Below, in pieces: positions 1 to 5,168 of a DNA stretch of 5,168 bases. Source of the stretch: Candidatus Zipacnadia bacterium (GTDB lineage Bacteria > Armatimonadota > UBA5377 > JALGUK01); NCBI GenBank assembly GCA_029820875.1, contig JALGUK010000144.1, positions 1-5,168 on the forward strand. Reading direction: 5' to 3'. Numbering within the stretch: position 1 is the stretch's first letter; each line of letters opens with the position of its first letter. The notes below the pieces were generated by a model. That model was not told where the DNA came from. It ran no database searches and saw nothing but the letters and a program-made list of their open reading frames with translations. The position numbers were made by a program, and so were the translations under genes.

Positions 1-291
1 CTCAAGCAGGGGATGTTCGCGCGGGCGAGAGTGGTCAGCGAAGCGCAAAACGATGTCCTTCTTGTACCCAGAGAAGCCGTCCAGAGGATTGACAACAAAC
101 AAGTCGTCTACGTGGTGATAGGCGGCAGAGCCGAAGAGCGGGTCGTCACAACCGGCATAAACAACGAAGCCGACATTGTAATCCTAAGCGGACTGAGCGA
201 GGGCCAGCAGGTGATTGTTGAGGGACAAAACCTCGTCCGTCCCGGTGCCAAAGTCAACGTCCAGCAGCGAAGGGAGGCTGCTGGCGTATGA
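1..291 (+). CDS. RND efflux periplasmic adaptor subunit (membrane fusion protein), C-terminal part
   Basis: The window opens inside this gene; 96 codons and the TGA stop remain, and the true start lies upstream. The ATG at 13 is internal, because the frame is open to base 1 and the preceding residues (LKQG) continue the conserved LxxGMFAR-type strand that ends the beta-barrel domain of AcrA/MdtA-family adaptors. After it come the VPREAV strand that typically begins the membrane-proximal domain (fragment residues about 22-27), a VVYVV strand, and the closing GLSEGQQVIVEGQNLVRPGAKV segment (about 65-86), which resembles the usual C-terminal end of these proteins. The family forms a periplasmic ring linking the inner-membrane RND permease to an outer-membrane channel. 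The stop overlaps the permease start by four bases, which supports the pairing. The lipoyl and hairpin domains and any signal peptide or lipobox are outside the window. Family assignment is firm; substrate is unknown. Confidence 0.93.
   Translation, partial: LKQGMFARARVVSEAQNDVLLVPREAVQRIDNKQVVYVVIGGRAEERVVTTGINNEADIVILSGLSEGQQVIVEGQNLVRPGAKVNVQQRREAAGV
271..290 (+). promoter_or_regulatory. Ribosome binding site and ATGA coupled start of the RND permease
   Basis: A purine-rich AGGGAGG (271-277) lies ten bases before the ATG at 288, a slightly long but usable Shine-Dalgarno spacing. The ATG overlaps the adaptor stop as ATGA (288-291), the usual arrangement for translational coupling. The encoded N-terminus (MNIARFSVSRPVTILM) is where RND permeases normally begin, so this start is well supported. 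Confidence 0.8.
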
Positions 292-3200
292 ACATAGCTC
301 GCTTCTCGGTAAGTCGGCCCGTTACCATTCTCATGGCATCGCTTGCAGTAGTTGTCTTGGGGTTGGCGTCTCTTTCCCGGCTCAAAATAGACCTCCTCCC
401 CGACTTCTCTATCCCGTTTCTCACCATCGTTACCCGCTACCCGGGCGCTGCCCCGGAAGAGGTAGAGGAATTTGTCACCAAGCCGATTGAGGAGGCCGCC
501 GAGCTAATCGAGGGGATCAAGAAGGTAAGGTCCACCTCCCGCGAGGGCGTCTCGACGGTTATAGCGGAATTCGAATGGGGCACGGACATGGATTTCGCAG
601 AGTTCGATGCCCGTGAGAAGATTGACCCGGTCATCGAGTTCCTACCCGAAGACGCCAAGCGTCCCATCATCGCCAAAATAGACCCTAGTACAATGATGCC
701 CGTTGTCCAGTTAGTTGTTACTGGCACCGAGGACTTGCGTCGTTTACGGGAATTGGCCGACGATATCATTAAGCCGGAATTGGAGAAGATTCCCGGCGTT
801 GCCGCGGCGAGCATCTACGGCGGGCTGGAGCGCGAGATACTCGTTGAGGTCGACCAGCAGAGGCTCGAGGCATATGACATTTCTCTCCAGCAGATTTCAA
901 CTGTTCTACGTGCCGAGAACATCAACTTTCCTGTCGGCTATATCACCGAGGGGAAGCGGGAGTTCGTCGTTCGGACGGTCGGCCAGTTCAGCAGTCCAGA
1001 CGAAATTCTTGATGTGGTCGTCGGCATCCGCAACAGTGCTCCTATCAGAGTCCGCGATATTGCGCGCGTCAAGGATACTCACAAGGAAGTCCGCAACTTC
1101 GCAAGGGCGAACGGTAATGATTGTGTAGTCGTAGCGGTCCAGAAGCAGTCGGTCGCCAACACCACCGATGTCTCCGACCGCGTCCAGGCCCACCTTGATG
1201 CGATATCAAAGAAGTTGCCGTCCGGTGTCGAGCTTGACGTGGGCTTTGACGAGGCCGAATTCATTCGCAAGGCGATTGCGAACCTCAAGCATGAGGCCGT
1301 GTGGGGATCGCTGCTTGCGCTCCTTATCATCCTGCTGTTCATCGGCTCTCTCAGGAGCACTCTTGTGACGGCCATTTCCATCCCAATGTCCTTCCTCGTG
1401 ACGTTCGTGGCGATGTATTTCAACAACATGACGCTCAATGTTATTACCTTGGGCGGATTGGTGCTGGCAATAGGCCGTATCGTGGATGATTCCATCGTCG
1501 TGCTCGAGAACATCAGCCGCCACGCTGAGGAAGGCGAATCGGTATACCATGCGGCCGTAGCCGGGACTCAAGAAGTGGCTCTGGCAATCGCTGCGGCCAC
1601 ATTTACCACCATGTGCGTTTTCTTCCCCCTGATGTTTGTCGGCGGGATGGTCTCGCAGATATTCACGCCAATGTCGCTTGTGGTTATCTTCGGGTTGGGT
1701 GCGTCTCTCGTCGTAGCACTGACACTGATACCCATGTTGTGCACGCGAATCCTGCGGCGGACTGCGGAGCCGGAGGAAAAGTCGGCTCAGCAGCAAGGAT
1801 GTGCAAGACTTATTTCCATGCCGGCCGAGTGGTTGTTAGTCATGTTCGGGCAGCTCTTCGAACGGGTGCGGGCGTGGTATCGAAGGGCCGTCACATGGGT
1901 GCTCAGCCATCGTGCATTGACCACGGCCGTAGCGACCGGCATCTTCTTGTTCAGTTTGATGCTCACCACGCTTGTCGGCATGGAATTCTTCCCGACCACC
2001 GACCAGAGTGTAATCCAGGCCACTTTCGAGACCCCGATCGGCTCCTCTATTGAATACACGAGTAACAAGGCTAAAGAGCTGGAGAAAATCGTGCAGGATC
2101 CGCAAGTCGTACCGGAACTGAAAACTCTCGTGACAACCGGGGGCGAGGTGAGCGGCGTTGTCCAAATGGCCGGGGGGCAATCGGTCCAGAAAGGCAGCAT
2201 GATCGTCAATCTGGTCAAACCCAAGGAGCGCAAGCGCACCAGCCAGCAGGTACAGGATGAGCTGCGCAAGCGCTTCGCGGCGGTTCCGGGAATAATCATT
2301 CGGTTTCTTTCGGGTATGGGTGGCGGGATGGGTGCACCGGTGGAAATTGTAATTCGCGGAGACGACCTGGACACTCTCAGCCAACTTGGGCAGCAAGCCA
2401 AGGCAACTCTGAAAGACATACCCGGCCTGTACGACATTGACCTGGACTGGAAGCCCGGTAGGCCGGAGTATCAGATAACAATTGACCGGACAAAGGCAGG
2501 GACGTTCGGCATCACGGCCGGCCAGGTTGGCCAGGTGCTCCAGACGCTTTTGCGGGGCACGCAAGAACTCACAAAGTATCGTGAGAAGGGTGAGGAATAC
2601 GATATCACCGTAAGGGCCGCTGAAGCCGATCGGGAATGGATACAGCGCCTTCAGAACGCAACCATTCCAACCCCCAGGGGGGAGCTAATCAACCTCACAC
2701 AAATAGCCACAATTCGCTCCACTACCGGTCCGACCGAGATCGGAAGAAACAACCGTCGGCGGGCAATCACTGTCCAAGCAAACACGTCTGGACGCCCCTT
2801 GAGCGAGGTCGTCAAGGACTGCCGCGCCCGCTTGGACGCGTTCACCTGGCCTGAGGGGTATGACTATACGGTCGAGGGGACTGAAAAGGACCGCCAGGAA
2901 TCCTTCGCAGGAATGTGGATTTCACTCATAGTGGGCATATTGCTGATTTACATAATTCTGGCTTCGCAATTCGAATCGTTGCTGCATCCACTCACCATCA
3001 TGCTGGCCATCCCGCTTGAAGTTATCGGTGTATTCGCGGCGCTGCTGATTTTCCGGATCACTCTGTCCATCATGGTATTCCTCGGCATCCTGATGTTGAC
3101 CGGCATCGTTGTCAGCAACTCGATTCTATTGGTCAATATCATCAACATTTTGCGAGATAGGGGAATGCCAACCCGAGAGGCGATAATCGAAGGCGGGATG

Positions 3201-3443
3201 GTCCGCTTGCGCCCGATTCTGATGACGGCTCTCGCTACTTTCTTCGCCTTAGTCCCAGTGGCTATAGGCCTGCAAGAAGGGTCGGAGTTGTGGCAGCCCC
3301 TTGCCATCGCCGTCCTTGGAGGCCTGACCACTTCCACGTTCCTGACTCTCCTGGTCGTGCCGGTCGCCTACAGTATCTTCGACGAGATCGGCGAACGCAT
3401 CGGCTTGGGACGGCACAAGATCGAGCTTGATGAGAGCGAATGA
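288..3443 (+). CDS. RND-family efflux transporter permease (AcrB/HAE1-like, SwrC-type motif variant)
   Basis: This complete inner-membrane, proton-driven efflux permease has 1051 residues, close to the roughly 1000-1050 usual for the family. It shows the expected duplicated layout. TM1 is at about 11-29, followed by a large periplasmic porter/docking region (30-335), TM2-TM6 (about 337-486), a cytoplasmic linker (487-541), TM7 (about 542-563), a second periplasmic region (564-873), then TM8-TM12 (about 874-1030). Family signatures include the FSVSRPVTILM start, YPGAAPEEVEEFVTKPIEEA (51-70) and RLRPILMTALATFFALVP (973-990). The TM4 proton-relay aspartate pair is present at D400/D401 within GRIVDDSIVVLEN. 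In TM10 the lysine that AcrB uses (K940) is replaced by serine at 943 in GIVVSNSILLVN. From memory, GRxVDDS together with GIVVxNxI is typical of SwrC-like RND proteins rather than Escherichia AcrB. A glycine-rich loop (675-682, SGMGGGMG) precedes the second porter half. It is translated with the adaptor upstream; no outer-membrane factor gene follows. The exported compound cannot be told from sequence. Confidence 0.97.
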   Translation: MNIARFSVSRPVTILMASLAVVVLGLASLSRLKIDLLPDFSIPFLTIVTRYPGAAPEEVEEFVTKPIEEAAELIEGIKKVRSTSREGVSTVIAEFEWGTDMDFAEFDAREKIDPVIEFLPEDAKRPIIAKIDPSTMMPVVQLVVTGTEDLRRLRELADDIIKPELEKIPGVAAASIYGGLEREILVEVDQQRLEAYDISLQQISTVLRAENINFPVGYITEGKREFVVRTVGQFSSPDEILDVVVGIRNSAPIRVRDIARVKDTHKEVRNFARANGNDCVVVAVQKQSVANTTDVSDRVQAHLDAISKKLPSGVELDVGFDEAEFIRKAIANLKHEAVWGSLLALLIILLFIGSLRSTLVTAISIPMSFLVTFVAMYFNNMTLNVITLGGLVLAIGRIVDDSIVVLENISRHAEEGESVYHAAVAGTQEVALAIAAATFTTMCVFFPLMFVGGMVSQIFTPMSLVVIFGLGASLVVALTLIPMLCTRILRRTAEPEEKSAQQQGCARLISMPAEWLLVMFGQLFERVRAWYRRAVTWVLSHRALTTAVATGIFLFSLMLTTLVGMEFFPTTDQSVIQATFETPIGSSIEYTSNKAKELEKIVQDPQVVPELKTLVTTGGEVSGVVQMAGGQSVQKGSMIVNLVKPKERKRTSQQVQDELRKRFAAVPGIIIRFLSGMGGGMGAPVEIVIRGDDLDTLSQLGQQAKATLKDIPGLYDIDLDWKPGRPEYQITIDRTKAGTFGITAGQVGQVLQTLLRGTQELTKYREKGEEYDITVRAAEADREWIQRLQNATIPTPRGELINLTQIATIRSTTGPTEIGRNNRRRAITVQANTSGRPLSEVVKDCRARLDAFTWPEGYDYTVEGTEKDRQESFAGMWISLIVGILLIYIILASQFESLLHPLTIMLAIPLEVIGVFAALLIFRITLSIMVFLGILMLTGIVVSNSILLVNIINILRDRGMPTREAIIEGGMVRLRPILMTALATFFALVPVAIGLQEGSELWQPLAIAVLGGLTTSTFLTLLVVPVAYSIFDEIGERIGLGRHKIELDESE

Positions 3444-3533
3444 GGAATGGGTCCGTACACTGGTAAACGAGGGCCGAACGCCTCCGCAAATCCCGGCGCT
3501 TAGCCTGGCGCTCTTCTGACTCTGATTACGAGC

Positions 3534-3590
3534 AAAAAAATAAGCCGCTGCCACAATTCCAGGCGCTGTTCCCATCCGCCTGGGGCGGCT
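3534..3590 (-). terminator. Probable Rho-independent terminator of the minus-strand operon
   Basis: Read on the minus strand, a GC-rich stem is followed by TTATTTTTTT (complement of 3534-3543). The inner stem is a perfect seven-base inverted repeat, CCAGGCG (3559-3565) with CGCCTGG (3577-3583), around an 11-base loop. An outer stem pairs AGCCGC (3543-3548) with GCGGCT (3585-3590), leaving about ten unpaired bases on one side. The direction fits the convergent minus-strand genes, whose last stop is about 180 bases upstream in that direction. The T-run touches the foot of the outer stem, as expected for an intrinsic terminator. The asymmetric internal loop and the long 3' leader are the weak points. 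Confidence 0.6.
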
Positions 3591-3600
3591 GCGGCTGCCT

Positions 3601-3660
3601 TCCCGGTGGTTGTGTCATGCGAACACAATGTGCGCATTGACAAAAAACCACCGACCGGGA
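3601..3660. repeat. 60-base imperfect palindrome between convergent genes
   Basis: The two arms can pair over about 20 base pairs: TCCCGGT (3601-3607) with ACCGGGA (3654-3660), GGTT (3608-3611) with AACC (3646-3649), TGTC (3613-3616) with GACA (3639-3642), and ATGCG (3617-3621) with CGCAT (3633-3637), closing on an 11-base loop (3622-3632). The four-base bulge on the right arm (3650-3653, ACCG) is one half of a tandem ACCGACCG; removing one copy makes the outer arms a perfect 11-base match. No T tract follows on either strand outside the stem. It could be a bidirectional stop structure, a dispersed palindromic repeat (REP or small MITE type), or an RNA processing site. A single copy cannot decide between these. 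Confidence 0.55.
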
Positions 3661-3721
3661 ACGCTATAGGCTTCACCCGATTGAGCTGCTTAGTTGTTTC
3701 AACAGCGCATCGTTGGTAATG

Positions 3722-3765
3722 TTCCGCCGTTTACAAGCTTTTTACATTATGGCAACCGGGCGGAA
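3722..3765. repeat. Inverted repeat (hairpin) just after the minus-strand stop codon
   Basis: TTCCGCC (3722-3728) and GGCGGAA (3759-3765) form a perfect seven-base inverted repeat. It extends by GTT/AAC (3729-3731 with 3754-3756) past a two-base bulge. The loop contains two TTTACA copies 11 bases apart (3730-3735, 3741-3746). It starts about eight bases beyond the stop of the minus-strand membrane protein. No U-run follows in that direction, so it is more likely a 3'-end stabilising or processing structure than an intrinsic terminator, if it has any role. Confidence 0.4.
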
Positions 3766-3772
3766 AAGTTGG

Positions 3773-4420
3773 CTATCGGAGCAGGTGGAGCCAGTCGCCG
3801 AGGAGGAACTGCATCCGGCCGATGAGCAGGGAGATACGAGCCATCACAGTGTAGCCGAATGTGGCGCCGAAGCCGACCATCAGGAACCATATTCCGATTC
3901 GGGATGCCACCCCAAGCGCTCCGGTATGCTCCTTGGAGAAAAAGAAGTAAGCGAGGACGCACAGCACCCCTGTCACTACGACTATGGCATTGAATGAGGC
4001 TACCCAATCAATCTGGTTTCCGGCCCCCATCGCAATCAGAGGGTCCACAGTGTGGCCGATTTGATCCAGCACCGCGGCCTGCATCACCGCCGGTATCGCC
4101 AGTCCCGCCGTTGTGCCCAGCATGAACGCAATGGGCCATCTGCTCAGCCAGCCACAGCGGGGGATGAAGCGCAGGACCATCATCATGCCCAATATAGCCG
4201 GGAAGATAATCACCCAGTTATGCCCTACTAGCGGTTCTCTCAAGCGGCTGTAAAGGTCTCCCCTTATGGTCGTGTGCCAGACGATGGCAACTCCGTAACC
4301 GGCTGAAATCCCGACGAAGATGTGCTCAGCGAGCTTGTAGACAGGATTGTCCTTGTACAGGAAGCTGAAGATGGCGAGGGTCAGCAGTGCCGCGACCCAA
4401 ACGCCGACCAAATCAGCCAT
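3773..4420 (-). CDS. Uncharacterised polytopic membrane protein (about six membrane segments)
   Basis: This 215-residue inner-membrane protein matches no family I can name. Hydrophobic segments lie at about 4-21, 29-50, 68-86, 95-115, 139-161 and 171-198, so six transmembrane helices are likely, with no obvious signal peptide. Notable residues are a FLYKDNP motif (20-26) between the first two helices, an AEH triplet (31-33) at the start of helix 2, RWP (94-96) before helix 4, and a glycine-rich last helix. The acidic and histidine residues at the membrane edge could be functional, but that is inference. I chose the ATG at 4420: it has a GGTGAG Shine-Dalgarno six bases upstream and overlaps the upstream gene by eight bases. 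A GTG at 4441 in the same frame would add seven residues but has no such site before it. It is the last gene of the minus-strand unit, and a terminator-like hairpin lies downstream. Function is unknown; a transporter, channel or complex subunit are all possible. Confidence 0.85.
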   Translation of the reverse strand: MADLVGVWVAALLTLAIFSFLYKDNPVYKLAEHIFVGISAGYGVAIVWHTTIRGDLYSRLREPLVGHNWVIIFPAILGMMMVLRFIPRCGWLSRWPIAFMLGTTAGLAIPAVMQAAVLDQIGHTVDPLIAMGAGNQIDWVASFNAIVVVTGVLCVLAYFFFSKEHTGALGVASRIGIWFLMVGFGATFGYTVMARISLLIGRMQFLLGDWLHLLR

Positions 4421-4432
4421 TTTGCTCACCCC
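4413..4432 (-). promoter_or_regulatory. Shine-Dalgarno and overlapping stop/start that couple the two minus-strand genes
   Basis: On the minus strand the order is GGTGAG, six bases, then ATGGCTGA (4420-4413). The TGA ends the upstream gene and the ATG starts the downstream one, giving an eight-base overlap with the Shine-Dalgarno inside the upstream coding region. This arrangement normally gives coupled translation and settles the start of the downstream gene. Confidence 0.7.
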
Positions 4433-5168
4433 GGTGTGCACGTCGCCGGGCAGCGTACGCGATATTCCCGATTATCACGAACAGAACGATGGCAGCATGT
4501 GCCCAGGTCTGCGAAGGCATCCCTATCTTAATCGCAAAGTCCGGGGCATCAACCAGTTTCTCGTACTCGGCGGCGCCTCTAAGCCCCCCGAGCATTCCAC
4601 TGAGCTTGCCGGTGTCAAGATAAGGGTAAAAGTCAGCCGCCATGACGGCAGTGATTCCCGCGGCGACCTTTTGGCCGCATTGGACCCGGGCGTAGGCGAT
4701 CCACGACTCGGGCGCGTTCGTACCGGACAGGTCTATCAACAGGGGGATGTCCGCGTAGCTATGCACTCTTTGCATCAACGGGATTTCCTCGACCTTGCGT
4801 CCCCCGTAGTCCTCCGGGAAGACCTCATGGATATCCTTATTCATCCCCAGAATCACGGTGGCGCCTCCGGGCTTGAAACCAAGATTCACCCAGTCCTCGC
4901 CTTGAGTCTTTTGCATCTGCTTCGCGATAGGCTCGATGACCGACTGCGCCATCGCCGCCCCGGGCGGGAGGATGGTGCAGGCTATGACCTTCAGGTCTTT
5001 GCGGAATGCGTGCCTCAGGAGCGCCACCGCCATTGGGTTTAGTTCCGGCATGGACGATGGAGCATAGTCGAAGACCAGCATAATTACATCGCCGGGTTTG
5101 AGCGACTCCACCTCGTCATAGACCTGTTGCACCGGCGGAGTGACCGAGATGGGGAGCTTGAAGTGTAT
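4413..5168 (-). CDS. Uncharacterised protein with alpha/beta-type domain and C-terminal membrane anchor, 5'-truncated
   Basis: The frame is open to the window edge, so the start lies outside; 251 codons and the stop are visible. The GTG at 5132 is not a credible start: it has no ribosome site and the preceding KLPISVTPP residues read as normal protein. I do not recognise a named family. Visible features (fragment numbering) are a hydrophobic strand DVIMLVFDY (27-35) running into FDYAPSSMPELNPMA (33-47), a second strand KVIACTIL (60-67), a third around ATVILG (103-108), a fourth IPLLIDLSG (141-149), and a GMLGGLRGAAEYEKLV segment (191-206). Strands alternating with amphipathic stretches suggest a Rossmann-like alpha/beta fold, which is inference. 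A single hydrophobic helix (about 222-240) followed by RRRAHR anchors the C-terminus, with the basic tail presumably cytoplasmic. If a matching N-terminal helix exists beyond the window, the domain would be extracytoplasmic. The gene overlaps the polytopic protein downstream, so a shared membrane complex is plausible. No catalytic motif is identifiable. Confidence 0.85.
   Translation of the reverse strand: MHFKLPISVTPPVQQVYDEVESLKPGDVIMLVFDYAPSSMPELNPMAVALLRHAFRKDLKVIACTILPPGAAMAQSVIEPIAKQMQKTQGEDWVNLGFKPGGATVILGMNKDIHEVFPEDYGGRKVEEIPLMQRVHSYADIPLLIDLSGTNAPESWIAYARVQCGQKVAAGITAVMAADFYPYLDTGKLSGMLGGLRGAAEYEKLVDAPDFAIKIGMPSQTWAHAAIVLFVIIGNIAYAARRRAHRGEQNG

Larger units (their letters stand above)
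3444..3772. other. Intergenic region between convergent genes, no coding content
   Basis: These 329 bases separate the end of the plus-strand permease from the end of the minus-strand membrane protein. The open frames that cross it (for example 3713-3997 plus and 3249-3575 minus) have no supporting family features and run into real genes in the wrong frame. The region instead holds three inverted repeats, described separately. The first about 90 bases (3444-3533) show no clear structure. I see no T-rich tract following a hairpin on the plus strand, so how the permease transcript ends is not visible. Confidence 0.8.

Noticed and set aside
1836..2564. Long minus-strand open frame (242 codons) inside the permease
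   Set aside because: It is entirely antisense to the well-supported RND gene, and its translation is rich in scattered His, Cys and Arg with no domain or hydrophobic pattern. The same applies to 1206-1796 and 1787-2437.
3495..3567. Three copies of GGCGCT as a possible repeat array
   Set aside because: The copies are six bases long, unevenly spaced, and expected by chance in GC-rich DNA; there is no CRISPR-like periodicity.
3249..3575. Minus-strand open frame across the end of the permease and the intergenic region
   Set aside because: Most of it is antisense to conserved TM11-TM12 of the permease, and its start lies within the terminator stem. No coding signature is seen.
3713..3997. Small plus-strand open frame beginning in the intergenic region
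   Set aside because: Most of it is antisense to the six-helix protein, it has no ribosome site, and its charged, His/Cys-rich product has no recognisable feature.
4421..4441. GTG at 4441 as the start of the six-helix protein
   Set aside because: There is no Shine-Dalgarno before it, and it would lengthen the overlap to 29 bases. The ATG at 4420 has GGTGAG at proper spacing.
4347..5042. Plus-strand open frame (231 codons) opposite the two minus-strand genes
   Set aside because: Its composition is low-complexity Arg/His/Leu, as expected for an antisense frame of GC-rich coding DNA. The minus-strand frames have coherent membrane helices, a Shine-Dalgarno site and a stop/start overlap.

Overview
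This is a bacterial window of moderately high GC content with two converging transcription units separated by a structured intergenic region of about 330 bases. The sequence does not fix the taxon. The membrane adaptor/RND pair is compatible with a diderm (Gram-negative type) envelope. However, the permease carries motif variants that I associate with the SwrC-like branch of the RND family, which also occurs in Firmicutes and Chloroflexi. My impression that the minus-strand proteins resemble uncultured or candidate-phylum hypothetical proteins comes from memory and is weak.

Left unit (+ strand, 1-3443): the last 96 codons of a periplasmic adaptor (membrane fusion protein), then a complete 1051-residue RND inner-membrane permease. 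The two overlap by four bases (ATGA, 288-291). Together they form two of the three parts of an RND efflux pump. No outer-membrane channel gene follows the permease, so it would have to be upstream or elsewhere. The substrate cannot be read from the sequence.

Middle (3444-3772): no credible gene. It holds a likely Rho-independent terminator for the minus-strand unit (3534-3590), a 60-base imperfect palindrome (3601-3660) and a smaller hairpin (3722-3765) directly after the minus-strand stop codon.

Right unit (- strand, 5168-3773): two overlapping genes of no function I recognise. The upstream gene, cut by the window edge, encodes an alpha/beta-looking domain with a C-terminal membrane anchor. 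The downstream gene encodes a protein of about 215 residues with six predicted membrane segments. The genes overlap by eight bases and the downstream Shine-Dalgarno lies inside the upstream gene, so they are probably translationally coupled and may form one membrane complex. This pair is the most interesting uncharacterised content of the window.
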